NCBI GenBank assembly: GCA_025345505.1
Contig: JANVCC010000020.1
Span: 50,572,401 to 50,636,400 of the forward strand
DNA length: 64,000 nt
Origin: Todiramphus chloris collaris
Taxonomy: Eukaryota > Chordata > Aves > Coraciiformes > Alcedinidae
Direction: 5' to 3'
A model generated the notes under the pieces. It made no database searches, had not been told where the DNA came from, and was given only the letters and a program-made list of their open reading frames with translations. The translations under genes and the position numbers were made by a program. The stretch's first letter is position 1. The number at the start of each line of letters is the position of its first letter. This document shows positions 23,103-35,724 of the stretch, in pieces.

Positions 23103-25445
23103 GGTATATGAACTGTAAAAGTTGGAAAAGTACTGTATAATAAACTTTGGGTTGGTACAGTGGGAAAGTTAATGAGACAAATGAAACCTTCTGTGTGTCC
23201 TTTACAAACTTGGAAGTCACAACATTGGGCAGTCCCTGTGCTAATCTTGTGTCTTCATTAGCTTATCTTGTGCGGTAACTGTGAAGGATGAACATCAGAA
23301 GAAGAAGAATTAAATTTCCCCTTTACAGCACAGGAGTAGGAAGCATTTACATTTTCTTCAGAAAATCCCAGGGAAAAGATTCCTAGATTTTTCATATGTA
23401 AAAGGAGTTTTAAAATGTTGAACATGTTTATACAGAGGCAATTATTTGATCCAGGGAGAGGAGGGACATCCCTTAACTTTTAAATGTGCTTGAACGACAG
23501 TAAGGCATGTTCAGCATTTGGTAGTATTTTCCTAAACAAAACAAGAGCCCAGAAGTCCCTCTGTAGAATAAGACATAAGGTAAAAGAAAGATGGCAGTTT
23601 CTTATGTACAGGGCACATGGGAGCAGTAGTATCAGATTGTTTCTGAAGCTGGATTGTAGTTCTAGAAAGAGAATCTGATGACATAAAATTACAAACCATA
23701 AATGCCTGCTTTTCAGAATTTGTGCTGTTTGCCTTAAGACTTTAGCTGTGCACTGACTGTCAGTATTGAATGTGCTTCTTTAGTATGTGTAGATACTTAC
23801 AGATTGTTAAGGACACTTCTAGAATACTTATATTCTAGAATATCTAGATTGTTTCAAGTCTCGGTGATAAAATGCCCTCTATATAAGAGTTATAAAAGAT
23901 GCAGCTATTCAGAAGGACATACAGCTGGGAAGGAGTAGAAGGACAACAGTTTACTTGACAGTTTCCAGAAAATAAAGAGAAAACAAGACAACACGTTGAA
24001 AATCTCAGTTTTTCAACATTTAACCTGCGTTCAAAAATAAAAATCCTTTTTGAATTATTTTGGATAATTTCCTGTTTTGAAAACTAGAGTGAATACATAA
24101 TTAGAACATTGACATCTTAAATGTTTTGTATGGAGTAGCTTTAGCATGGACTGGGAAGACCCCTGACTTACTTAACTGCTGCCTTTGGCATGATTTAGCT
24201 GTGTTGCAATTTTACACCTCCTTGCCCTTACATCAGAGCTTGATCCAGCAAGACAGGGAGTACTTTAGGCTCCTCTAGTAAAACACTTGAGGTTGTGATT
24301 AGTTTTAAGCATTCAAACAGACTCTTTGACTTTGGTTTCACTGATTGTATCCTAGATTATGAAGTGTGTTTAAATACTTCATTGGGTTGTCCTGTACTCC
24401 AGAACCAAGGTCTGAGGGCAGGTAGGAGTGATGGTGATAAACTGAGCTCCATCAGCCTCGTGCTGTGTTCTCATACACCCAGGACTGCAGCGTGCAGTGA
24501 ACTACATTCTGTGGGCAGTTCATGAAATCATAATAAAAAAGATGGAAGTTGCCGCTTTATTCAAGAAAAGCCCATTTACTATAAAAAATTACATGCTTTA
24601 GTAGAATTAGGCAGTTTAAAAAAGACATTCCAGGGTCTGAATAATTAAACTTTGGACCTTTAAAGGTATTTAACTGTTAAACTCATGACTGAATAAAAAC
24701 CTATTTCTGGAATGTTGTAGTTACTTTTGTTTTAAGGTGTTTGGAATGAGCCTAGTCTTTTAAACACTGTGTTAATGCTTTCAGTATGTTAATTTTTAAC
24801 AAAGAGTTTTTCGTCATGAAAAGCACATTTTCTGCCCAGCAGAATTTGATAGTGTTTTCCATTAAAACTTTGAAGACTGCTTAATTTGACATTGGTGTGA
24901 AGTTTGCTCAGTCAGGCTCAGAGTTTAGAAAAAAGTCTTCTGACTAGAGTGGGGAAAAAGGTTATTAAAAATCTATCACCCAATGGAGGGATCCGCACTG
25001 CTTTCCATTACCAGGTTGTCCTTCATCACTCTCTGTTGCAATGGCTTTAAGCAGGTGTGACTCATTTGTATGACTTTGGCTCTCTAGGTGCTTTGGGACA
25101 CCAGCACACCATCTGGCTGTGGGCTTAGTGGTCTGTTGTAAGTCTCACCAGGACCCATTTCTAAGCCCACCTTATCCTTTACTCATCTAATCTTACATCA
25201 AATCTTAAATTGAAAATATTATACCAAGGTCAGCATTCAGTGACTGATGATCCCAGCCTGTCACTGCTCCTCTGTGTCCACCCACCAGCAGCTAAATCCC
25301 TTTCCCCAGGCACCTGTGCAGCATCAGGCTTTGTCATTGTAGCTGAGAAGGCATGTTGAGATTTTCCCCCATTTTCATTTAGGTAAATACATTATCTCCC
25401 ATACTTCTGCCAGATCAAGCTCACTGTTATCTTTGTATAAAATAT
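23103..25445. other. Non-coding stretch
   Basis: No exon or known repeat is recognised. It contains a small perfect inverted repeat at 23817. Frames of 64-76 codons at 23484 and 24295 have no recognisable similarity. The rest is AT-rich unique sequence. Confidence 0.5.
23817..23840. repeat. Perfect inverted repeat, 10-bp arms, 4-bp loop
   Basis: TTCTAGAATA and TATTCTAGAA are exact reverse complements separated by CTTA. Each arm contains TTCTAGAA, which has the TTCnnGAA spacing of heat-shock factor half-sites, and a further TATCTAGA follows. It could be a cruciform-prone palindrome or an HSF-like site. Nothing nearby supports a promoter. Confidence 0.8.
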
Positions 25446-25520
25446 GGCTCAGTCCTGCTTGCTTTGTTCACCCCACTGTTGAATTTAGTTGACTTGGGTG
25501 GAACTAGTAAAAAGACTGAA
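25446..25520 (+). mobile_element. Palindromic MITE-like element relic (type B)
   Basis: GGCTCAGTCCTGCTTGCTTT, then GTTCACC, a central part around TTGACTTGGGTGGAACTAGT, and AAAAAGACTGAAGCC resemble an archosaur palindromic element with ends GGCTCAATCCTGCAAAC and centre CATTGACTTCAATGGGACTA. It is non-coding and worn. Confidence 0.5.
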
Positions 25521-25527
25521 GCCAGTT

Positions 25528-25590
25528 GGCCAAAACCTGTTTTCAGTTACCATTACATAAACTACACTGACTCTACTGAAGTCAATAGAG
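25528..25590 (+). mobile_element. Palindromic MITE-like element relic (type A, left arm and core)
   Basis: GGCCAAAACCTGTTTTCAGT, then TACCATTACATAAACTACACTGACTC and TACTGAAGTCAATAGAG, follow the block order of the element with GGCCAAATTCTG...CAGTTACACCAGTGTAAAT...ACTCCACTGAAGTCAATGGAG. The right arm is missing or unrecognisable. It begins 8 bp after the neighbouring type B relic, so two elements sit side by side, or one inserted at the edge of the other. Confidence 0.6.
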
Positions 25591-28500
25591 AAAATCCAGA
25601 ATGAATAGATTATATTGACTTCTGTGCTAAACGCAAAAGCAATTAAAAATTCTTTTTATCATGAGGTATTACAATGCCATATAAAAGCAATTACACTATG
25701 TATCGTCAGCTTTTGAAGAAAACAAGTGCCCATGGTCCCATAGCGTGTCAGAACTACACTTGAAAATTCTTCTTTCCCTTCTAGGTGCCTTTACCTACTG
25801 GATTCTATACTTTTTGAGGGAAATACTTGCATTTATGTATATGTATTTCTTCTTTAGAAGAAACTGAAATGTGTATATATACCACATTCAGAGCAGGGGA
25901 AATTCCTGTTGAAGATCTGTCATCTGCATTTAAGACACTTTAAAATTATTATAAATAGCAATAAAGCATCACCTCAAGTTTCATCCTTAAGTTGTATAAG
26001 CACAATAATTGACAGCCCTATCCTTCAAATGGTGTCTAATATAGGCAATACACCGAGGGAAAAAAGTACAGTCACTTGAAGTTCATTACTGTATTTACAG
26101 TACTGCTTTCCCATGCTTATTTTAGTGTCATTTGGGAAAAAGCTTTAACTCCAAAAAAAAAAAAAAAAAAAAAAAGCATTGCTATTCTGGGAGTTAGATT
26201 GTCACTTAATAAATATATTTCTGATACTAAAAATCAGTGTCATTTTCCTTGCAAGGACTTATTCGGAAGAAAGTTAATAAAAACTTCATGGAAAAATGAG
26301 TATCACGGCTATTTTCTTTTCATTTGAAATTCCTTAAGGAAAGTTAGCTGCATGCAAGAAGTATCAAGAAAGAGAGAAATGTTCTATGCTCATTAAAACC
26401 CAAGGTAAAATTCTCCTAGTAAAGATAGTATTATGCAAGGTAGCTCTGATGAACTTTATAAATATATTTTAAGAACAAAGGCTTAACTGGCCCTGCTGAT
26501 GGGAAAGTCATAATGTGGCTTTTTTCCCGATCACCTTCTATTCTTTATATGTGTGACAGATGTCAATGAAGTTGAAAAGTGTCCATTTCCCAGCAGGATA
26601 CTGGCTGTTCCCCAAAATGCCTGGGCAGTTTATAGAGGCCCTAATATCTCCCGATTGTGACTGAAGGATTTGTAGAGAAAGCATCCTGCAGTGTAGAGGC
26701 CTGCTGCCTTTGAATAGAGGGCAGCCAGCAGCTCTACGGGCCTCAGCAAGAGATGCCACTGTACCATCAGGAAACTTTGATTTATTATCTGAGAAATTCA
26801 CCATCCATCTGCATGAAGAGGTCAGAGAAGCAACTTTCCTAATGTGAATCCGAGACCCCCATTATTTCCCACTTATTGCTACAAGCATGAAAAATTGTTC
26901 CAACTGAGAAAATTGGATTTTCAGGACTTGTTGCCATGGCTGAATTTATAGGAATATTTAGGAGCAATGCTTAGTAGAATTTTTGGAATGTATAAACACC
27001 AACAATTTTCACAGGTTTTTGCTAATTAATGCCACCACCGTGGAAATGGAAGCAGTTCTGCAAACAAGCTGCGACAAATGGGATTTTTATTGCCAGTGTA
27101 AAAGCCTAGGGAATAATTAGCAGGTCCATAGAGATCTCTTGATTACAGACATCTGCATTGGTAATGTCCAGACGCAAAGATTGCGGAGCAAAATGTTTAG
27201 GGATTTTCACCTAAGGGCACATTTATGTTGTCAGCTACACCCTTCAAACTGCAGTCGGACAAATGTGGGAAAATATTTTGTGAAATGTTAGACCAATGAA
27301 CCTGATGGTGACTAATCTGGACTAGGGAAGCTGGCTTTGCTTTCCAAAGTACTGTCCAGCAGCCAAGACGTGCAGATGTAATATTTTGATATCTCATTAG
27401 ACTTGATTTCACAGAGATATTTCTCAGTTCAGCATTTGAGTTGCTGTGTGTTGCCTAAGATGCTTTTGCAGTTATCGTCGCTTTGTTGAATAAGATGAAG
27501 AGGAAACAAGAAGACTGATTATTAAAAAAACACATGACTCCTTGAAAATGAAGCACTGGAAAAGAATTCATGTCAACATAGGATTTATTAGTGCAGGCTG
27601 AAGAGTAACTTGATTTGGGATTTTCCTGCTCATGCCAAAGTGATTCACAATATAAATCATGGATGTACTTATAGAAACAGCCGATGTTTTGTCTTTTTTA
27701 AACAGCAAGCTTTTAAACTGGCTAATAAAATATTAATTTTAGGCCTTTGAAGCAGCATTTTAAGCTAAGGGTGGGGTTTTTTTAAAATGCAATTATATCC
27801 ATTTGTATAGCATTGCAGTGTACTTGCCCCAGTCCTAGACAGCTTCCTGTTGTATGAAATTCCATGTAAATCCCAAACAAAACTAATTTCTTTCCTGAAG
27901 AACTTACAGTGTAAAGACTTGGTTGGTTTTACCAATTGTGTCTGGATATAGAATTTAAAATAAATTACATTGATAATATCTTTTATTTTAAAATATCTGT
28001 GACACAATGTAGGTCTATCTTGCTTAGAACCCCTCTGTGACAGGATCTTCACTCTCAGAGGCCTTGCAACAAAAAATGCCCTTAAATTTGTATTTAAACC
28101 CATCCTTCACCAGGAAAACCATTAAGCAAATGATTAATTTTAAGATACATTTCAGTCCCAGTGGTATCATTTATCCTACTCACTGGTCAGGCAGTCACTT
28201 ACAACAAAGTTAAGTACTGACCAGACCTAATTCTGAATCCAGACTGCCCTTCAAGATGTCATGAGAAGCAAGACTAATTCTTCTGGCTTTTAAGCCACTA
28301 TGCACATGGTACATATGTAGAGCTGTACTCAGTAATGCACCGATATACAAGGCGGGGGCTAATCACCAGTACCAGCCTGTTGGCTCCTGAAGTCCTCAAT
28401 CAATCAGCATGTGTCAAGTGCTATCACTTTGAGGATGTGGATTGGAACTACCAATTGTGTCCATGAATAAACATTTCTTTTCCCATACCTTTCAGAATAA

Positions 28501-30163
28501 AGAATTGGGTCAGGTATTTCCAGAGATCTCTCTTTGCCTGGTTTTTTGGTCTGTCATGATGAGTGGGGATGGAAGGAATGAAGGGTTAGGAAAGAAAGAG
28601 AATTCAGAATTGCTGAGAATACTTTCTTTCTCAAATAGCCAGAACCTGTATAACAAGTACCTCTATATTCATAGACACTGAGTTCTAAAACCCATGCTTT
28701 GCTGCTGTCTGACCCAGGATATTTACAGAAATACGAAGTAACCTTAGAATGAGGTTTTTAATAACCTTATTCTGACTCCTTATGAATTCTTTCTAGAAGT
28801 CCTCAGAGATGTCTATGGTCACATATATCTTATTGTCGCTGTCTTGAACAGATTGGAAAGTCCCCAGGGAAATTGCTTCAGAGTGATGTTTACTGGTTAG
28901 GATGTGAGCTGCAATAATGCCGGTTTTGTGGAACATGAGCATTTCTTTTTGGGTGCAGGTGAAAGGACACTATAGCTTACAGTGTCCTGAAGACAGGACT
29001 TTAATTTATTACTGGGTAGGCTTTCAAAATATAGGCTATTTCCATGTCTAACCCAGATGACTTTGGTCTCAAATTTGGTGCATTTTTCAGCTGTAAGGAA
29101 ATGGTTCACAGTGGTTAAAGTATAAGTGTGTGGTATGTATATCTGCTGTTCAGAAATATGATATGAATTCCTGTAAATAAGGTATTTAAATATAAATGTG
29201 TTTCACTGTTTTCTAATGAGCCTTGTTCACAGGCCCTGCAGGGTTAATTAGGTTCCTAGATCTTATCTTTACTCTATTAAAGGAAAGGTGAAAACCTCTA
29301 CAGGAACTGAATCCACTCAGAAAGAGCAAATAAACTAGCTCTAAATGATCACAAACTGACCAAGCTTTTCTGCTTCAGCTCCCTGTATGCCTTTAGGCAA
29401 TCGGGATTTAAAAGCACTGAGATTACAGGACCATAAAAATACACATTTACATTTACATGTGGTCACATGCAAAATTTAAGATTTAGAGAAAGCCACAAAG
29501 GGAATGTTTAACATAAGTAGCCAGGCACAAGCTGAATTAATGATGCAGCAGCCCCAGCAGAAACACAAGAAAAAACATGTAAACCTTCATCTATTATTAG
29601 TTGCTGTAGCCCACACTCCAGAGTACAAGGACATGTGGTCTTTAAAGTTTGTTCTGTTCCACTAGATCTTCTAGCTGCCATATGAATGGGAGCTGGGCAA
29701 GTGCTGAGGTGGAGTGAATTTACAAGTGAGAGTCCGTGTTTTGAATTTTGTTTCTTTGTTGGATGATTCAATCACTACTAATATTAAAAGAGCAGCCAGA
29801 ACCCTCTCCTGACCACTGACCATGTGAGACTCTGCAGGACGACTCTCCAACCTGTCTGTGTTGGACAGCCTGTCCTGAAGGCTGCAGATGGTGCTCTTAG
29901 GATGTGCATTACCTCCTTCTCGCACTGACATGAAGGATTTGTGTTTCTGCAGCCCTTAGCCAGCACACAGACCTTTTGCACCAAGCCTTGCACATCTGCT
30001 ACAGGCAACTCTCCCTTAAAGGTCACGCATCAGGATATAAGGCAGACCTGCTTCTGATGGGAAGCTTCAGGAGTAGACTCTAGATTGGTTTTCATGTGTT
30101 GGTACAGCACGTGGCTTACTGGTTCTTGATGCAAGTGCAGCACAAGTAAATGCTTGAAAAAAA
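25591..30163. other. Non-coding stretch with a candidate conserved segment
   Basis: No exon, RNA or clear transposon is seen in about 4.6 kb, apart from the poly-A run at 26153. The part from about 26530 to 27500 is nearly free of simple sequence. It has mixed composition, few CpG-decay signatures, and possible transcription-factor words such as GTTGCCATGGC at 26930. It is the stretch I would test first for a conserved non-coding element. This is impression, not proof. Frames at 27765-28103 (112 codons, minus) and 29508-30026 show no recognisable similarity. Confidence 0.45.
26153..26175 (+). repeat. Poly-A run (23 A)
   Basis: An uninterrupted run of 23 A. No retroposed body or polyadenylation signal is recognised just upstream and no flanking duplication is apparent, so I treat it as a mononucleotide microsatellite. 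Confidence 0.9.
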
Positions 30164-30239
30164 TTTTTTTTTTTTCCCTCTTTTTTTCTCTTTTTTTTCT
30201 TTTCTTTTCTTTTTTTTTCTTTTCTTTTTTTTTTTCCTT
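30164..30239 (+). repeat. T-rich polypyrimidine tract (about 76 bp)
   Basis: A nearly pure T/C tract of T runs separated by single C or CTC/CCC. It could form triplex DNA. On the minus strand it reads as A/G and gives a spurious Lys/Glu-rich frame (30067-30282). Low complexity, not coding. Confidence 0.95.
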
Positions 30240-30597
30240 GCTTTGTCTCTGTTGCCTTAACAGGGAATTGGTATTTTTTCACAGGAGTGTCCTGTCAAAG
30301 AATAAACACTAGAATGGTTTATTTTAAGTAAATCCGAATTCTGGTTGTGTAATTATGGATCTGTTCACATAAGCACAAAAAGAGAGTGGAGAGTTCCCTA
30401 GGGAAAAGTAATGTCTTGCAAAAGTGACGTATTATAATAAAGCAAATGATAGAAAGAGAATTTCTCATGCAGGACATTCTTCAGTAAATAATTTTCAACT
30501 GACAGATGAGTTTCAGAAACCAGTTGTCCAGTTGCAATTTTTTCCCCCACAGAAGTATGTTTGTTTAGTTCCTTTGCATACTGCACCACCTTAGGCA

Positions 30598-30672
30598 GGG
30601 TCTGATCCTCAGCTGGTCTAGGTCAGCACAGTAATGGAGATCAATAGTGATGCTACTTTATACCAGCCCTGT
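30598..30672 (+). mobile_element. Palindromic MITE-like element
   Basis: GGGTCTGATCCTCAGCTGGT, then CTAGGTCAGCACAGTAATGG, and near the other side ATCAATAGTGATGCTACTTTATACCAG, match the two arms and centre of the element with ends GGGCCAGATCCTCAGCTGGTGTAAATCAGC. The right arm has lost its terminal CTGAGGATCTGGCCC. It is related to the copies at 15447 and 39429 by shared end words. Confidence 0.6.
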
Positions 30673-31811
30673 GTTTAGAATGCTAATTATTTAACCTTGT
30701 GAAGTGGAAGGTATTTTATTATGTGTATTGCAGCAGTAAGGAGCTCAGGCCATGGAGAATCTTACCACATTAGCAACTGCATAGGCAAAGTGAAAAAAAG
30801 GATATTCTCTTATGAATACACATTTTTTTCATCTAATTAGACTACCTGAAACGTGGGAGTACTGATGTGCTGAAAGTTAAACTTATGCTGAAATCCTTAC
30901 AGGATGGGCAAATAAAGACATACATTGTAAGACTGAGAAAAGAAGAAAAATCAGAAGGTCATGTTATTTTATCTCTCACTGGAGTTTTCTCCTAGGATTT
31001 GTTATGATTTACTGTCATTATTTATTATGTAAACAGTCACTGTTTCCATGAAGTGGGAGGTCCTGTTAATCTGAGTAGCTATTCAGCGTTGTTTGTGAGT
31101 TTAACTAGCAATGTACATCCTTACTGTAATGGAGTGATCAAGAAGCTGTATACCCTATAGCCTCGGGTTATGGCTCTAACCCTATTAAAATGTGTAGGTG
31201 GGGTCTCCCTATTAAGTCAGCAAAGCCAAGGGAAGTCTGAGACGATTTCCATGCTTCCTGCTGTTGTTTCCTCTAGAGTGGATGCTCTTAACTCACGCAG
31301 ATTAGCAACGGCCTGGCCCCAAAGCCCATAAATGAAAATACTCTGGAAGGATGTTTTCTTTTTGAGCTTTAGGAACTGATTAAATGGCAGGTGTTTTAAA
31401 AAATAGTAAATAGAGAATGAAATCTCCCTTTTTCCCCCACTTCCTTCTAAATTCTTTACAAGACTGCATCTTTATTTCATCCCCTTTCAGCAGAGCCTGT
31501 ATTACTTAGTCACACAGGCTGTCCACACTTTCTTCAACAGCAAAAGGCAAACCAATTCTAGCAAATACATTCCTTATAATCTTGTGTGCACACTAATTTA
31601 GCTTTTTCAGGGCCTACTTTCATCTTAAAAAAAAAAAAAAAAAGTATATGGAGCAATTCCTAAGACCCCAAACTGTCCTGGCAGCATACATGGAACTGAA
31701 TACTCTTCATGAATGCCATTTCCTTTCCAGCTGAATGTAGATTTTTTTATGGCAGTATTGGACCACTTTACCATAATACAATCCTCCCCTCAAAGTGCTG
31801 AGGGCTATGTG

Positions 31812-31837
31812 ACTAGAAATCATCTAACATTTCTAGT
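31812..31837. repeat. Perfect inverted repeat, 9-bp arms
   Basis: ACTAGAAAT and ATTTCTAGT are exact reverse complements with an 8-base loop. It is a short hairpin-capable sequence and its role is unknown. Several such pairs are expected by chance in a window this size. Confidence 0.6.
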
Positions 31838-32157
31838 ACAATCTGAGACACTTGACAGTGATATCTTTTGGGGATATCACAAGGGCAGTAGAGTTTGTCA
31901 AAGCAAAAGGATTTTCATTTTTCAAGTGGAAGTTGAAGGTAACACACATTACATAATCCCTGTCTGCTACGTAAAGGTAACCACTACAGGGACTTATTTC
32001 CTTAGTTTACTCACTTCTGAGAGTCTCCATTAGCTTGGAAAAACTTAGTTGAAACCAAATGCTATATAATATAAAAATTACTGATTTAGACACAGAGAGT
32101 GCTATATGTGTTTCCCTCTTGTTGAAAAGCCCTGTCTTTTCAGGTTTGTTCCCACAC

Positions 32158-32214
32158 CTATGCCCATAGTCTTACTGACATCAGTGAGACTTCTTAGGAT
32201 GTCCGAGAGTAATT
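32158..32214 (+). mobile_element. Possible palindromic MITE relic (type B core)
   Basis: CATAGTCTTACTGACATCAG, then TGAGACTTCTTAGG...GAGAGTAA, resembles a core of the form TAGTCCCATTGACTTCAATGGGACTACTTA...GAGTAAAG. Ends are not recognisable. Tentative. Confidence 0.4.
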
Positions 32215-33098
32215 TATTAATTCCTCTTTCCAAGGGTGATTCCTTCAGTACTGTCATTCCAGTGGAGATTGTGATTAGGGTCTCCTTCCACACAAGCTGC
32301 TACACTAGAGCAGCTCCTCTGACTATTTCCTGTCATTAGGAGTTTCATCTGTGAGGAGGCAGTAAGAAATCCACAACAGGCATCTGCTCCCCCACCAAAC
32401 ATTCACATTTCACTGGAATCTTGAAAAAACTTTCCTGTTGTGGAACTGTGATAACTCCTGAGTAGGTAGGCCAGCAGCTGTGTCATTGTCCATTTGCTGG
32501 TCTACCAAATTAAGTAATAGCCCTTATGTCTTCTTTAAAGAAACAGATTTTCTCCAAAAATGATTCTCAAAGAACATTTCTCCCTCCTGCTCTACACCAG
32601 ATACACTGTCACACAAGTGGTACAGATGGGCAACATAGGAATGTAAACACACAACTGCCAAAGAGGAGAACCTAGGATTTGGATTGATACTTTAATGTAA
32701 TTGCTCTTCACTGGGAAGTGAAACAAAGCGCACAATTATGGTGAGATGACTACACAGCGTTAGTGAGGGAATTCTGTGTGTGTCTGCAAGGTGAAGGCGC
32801 CTTGGCTCTTATCTGGTAAAATCTGCCCAGGAGACATACACCTTACAGAGAACTTCCATGAGAAATCTTTCAGCTACATGTGGCTTTTGTTGCAGCTTCT
32901 GCTCTACACTGACCCTACACATTTCTTTATAGATGTTGCTGGAATTTTTAGTTTCTATAGATGGGTAAGTTTAAGCTGAGTGTGGTTTTTTTTCCAGCTG
33001 ACATAGAGAGAAATATTTGAAATAGATTTAAGAAGTAGACAGAGTCATTCTTTATTTGTTTCTTCAGGGTTTCATTTTCCTCAGGCAAGTTATTCGGT
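32215..33098. other. Non-coding stretch
   Basis: Nothing recognisable. Overlapping 61-77 codon frames on opposite strands at 32102-32402 show no recognisable similarity. Confidence 0.5.
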
Positions 33099-33181
33099 AA
33101 CTCCCACTGAAGCCAATAAATTCGTAGTCCTTCACAGCAGGAAAGGCACTGAAGTCAATGGGAATTATTTGTATCCTGCAG
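33099..33181 (+). mobile_element. Palindromic MITE-like element relic
   Basis: AACTCCCACTGAAGCCAATA is followed by TAGTCCTTCACAGCAGGAAAGG, CACTGAAGTCAATGGGAATT and ATCCTGCAG. These are the words of palindromic elements with ACTCCCACTGAAGTCAATGGGAGTTTTGCC and AGGACTGCAGGATC blocks. The order suggests a rearranged or doubled copy. It is non-coding and old. Confidence 0.5.
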
Positions 33182-34228
33182 TGGGGGAATAAGCCTCCTG
33201 GGAAACTGTGAATCTCCTGTTTGCCATAAACAATCCATTACTGTACTGTCAGTAGTATATCATTCCGGGATTTGTAGGAATCCCTAATATTATTTAAATG
33301 CTCCTATGCTTTCATTCCACTCCTTTCTAATATAAAAGTGATTAATGTAAGTTATGAAATTATGTTAATATATAGATTTCTGCTGATGTTTGGTTTATGG
33401 CTTTTCCTTCATTGCCTAAATTATAGCACTTGTTGCCCTGAGATTCAGTGTTGTGTCCAGGCATGCTGCAGATCTCGTCTCCGCAGAATTTCACCCATTG
33501 CTCGTGAGAATTTCAACTTCTAGATAAATAAATATTTTGGGTCAGGTCTTAAAAACACAGAAGTCCTTATTCACGTGTTATTTTTGGAACGTGCCCATGT
33601 CTTAGTGGAAATCTCATACCACAACAGCTGATGGAAGAAATAGAGAAATGTAGCTTCATGTCTTGCCTTTGAGGGTCAGAAGGGAGCGGAGAGGAGGAGA
33701 TGGGAGAAGATGGAGAAGGAGTAGACAGATCCAGTGACTGAGGTTTCACTGAAGAGGAATTAGAAGAGCTTAGTAGTGACAGTATGTAGAAAAAGCACAG
33801 TGTCAAATGAATGTGTCTAGAGCTAAAAATTCTATCATGCTAAAACAAACTTACATAGCAGTTCAGATGGAGCTGCAACAAGCTGAATGCCCCACATCCT
33901 GTCCCTCTTGTCCTTTTGTACTGGGAACAGATGTCACTTCTCTCTCATCTGTTTTCTAGTTTCAGAAAGAAGAACTTGGGCTCTGAACTTTTAATTCATT
34001 ATTGCCCTCATAGGCTTCTCTATTCCTAGGCTGAGAGAGTGAGAGAGTAATTTCATTGTTATTCTTCTAATTATGAGTCGCTTCCTGTAGTGCCTGTGTA
34101 AAAAAGGCTGGTCTTTGCTAACTTGTTGGGCCTATATTGAACAACCCCATTGCCAAGATATTTAACCCTTTCCAATTTCCAGCAGCACACAAGCAAAAGA
34201 AGTTTCTAGAGCAGAATACTCCTGTCTT

Positions 34229-34284
34229 CAGACTGATAATTCATTACTTTGGATTACAGACTGATAAATCTGTTACTTTACAGA
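34229..34284 (+). repeat. Imperfect 28-bp tandem duplication
   Basis: CAGACTGATAATTCATTACT, then TTGGATTA, is followed directly by CAGACTGATAAATCTGTTAC, then TTTACAGA. It is two adjacent units of about 28 bases with several differences, a small old local duplication. Confidence 0.75.
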
Positions 34285-35724
34285 CAGAAGCAGATCGAAA
34301 CTATCTTTAAATACCAGAACTGGAAATTGATCTGGAAAAAAAAATTGAGAGCAGAGCAAACCTTTGGGATAAAGTGCTTAGCTTTTCATGCCATCAAAAG
34401 AGATAAGGTTTTATTAAATATATTCATTTTAACAGGTGGTTTTGACAGTGCCAAAGATCTTTTACACATTCATGTTAGTGAACTATGTTCATGTTGCAAC
34501 ATTCTTTATTCTCTTCCAGACTTCTTAAGATAAGAAGGTAAAGACTAACTGATCAGACACCCAGAACGGGCTTCTGGGATTTGGAAAAAATCACGAATGG
34601 GAAAAATCATGTGTGATTGGTGGGCAAGTGGAGGGTGTCTGTGTAGAACTGTGGTCACTCTGGGTTCAGGTTTGGCACTTTCATTCTATGAATGGGTGCC
34701 TTGGTGAAGTCCTAGTGTAGACCACAGATTTTGTAATCAGAGATGGGACAGGCTGGTCAAAGTGGAGGTGCTTCTGTCTGACCAGAAGAGCTTCACGGAA
34801 TTTTAACGAAGGCAAGTAGAAAGATTTGAATAAGAGGAGTCCTTGAAAACCTTGTAGTTGTATATGCAGACAATTAGGGAAGCATTGCTAGTTGATTTTC
34901 TTGGCAAATGAATAAAAAAAATTATAAAACACAGACAGGTTTAGGTCACATAGTAAGCTTATGGTTTTTAAGAGAGCCTGCAGTTATAAAACACCCTGCA
35001 ATGGCTTTAATACACCATTAATTCTTTAAAAAATACCAAATGAGAGTCAGACATATGATCAAGTCCTTATGTGATATAAACAGCCATAAGCTGACTTCCT
35101 CTTGAAGAGTATTCCTTGGCGTTCTTTTCCTTTCTTATCCTCCAAATTGCAAGAACTCATGCAGTTAAATGCTGTATCTCATAGAACTGTGAGATTCTTT
35201 TGCATACATTTTGTGCGATTACTATTATTTTGCTTCTGGCAGCCTTTTAAATGCTTGCAATAGGGGATTGTAACAGTATGAAATCTGGTAGTGCTCTAGT
35301 GATTTGACACTGCTTTCACTGTGTTATCTTCTGTGAAACACTAACTTGTTCATGGGGAGACTGTAGAATATTGATCAGAGCATAGAATCATTAACACAAA
35401 GTAGTTTTCCACATCCTGCCACATAGCTGCTCATGCAGTTGATGTTCAACTTTGACAGTGTAACATTTGGGATGTGGAAGTTTGTTTTAATCAAATATTA
35501 CAAAACAAAGGCCAAATCCACAGCTCCTGCAAATGCCCTGGCATTTACTAATTTCCGTTCAGCTGCATTGATTTCTCACTCTCTGAAGAACCTTGTCTCT
35601 GAAACTTATAAATTGAGATACATACAATGTCTTACTACAGAACTTTCCAGTGATCAGTTGGAAGCCTGAGGTCCCCTGGCTCCATCTGGGTAATAAACTG
35701 CAGATGCGGGATGCCTCTCCACCT

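Larger units (their letters stand above)
30240..32157. other. Non-coding stretch
   Basis: No exon is recognised. It contains a probable MITE relic (30598), a 17-A run at 31627-31643 and a 9-bp inverted repeat at 31812-31837. The 106-codon frame at 31713-32033 has no recognisable domain and is most likely a chance opening. Confidence 0.5.

Noticed and set aside
23290-23345. Possible further MIR fragment (CCCTTTACAGCACAGGAG)
   Set aside because: Only one short block resembles the MIR core and the neighbouring blocks are missing.
26153-26175. 23-A run as a retroposon tail
   Set aside because: Flanking sequence shows no body, signal or duplication; a mononucleotide run explains it.
31713-32033. 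106-codon plus-strand frame
   Set aside because: No recognisable motif, no supporting splice or promoter context, and a length compatible with chance.
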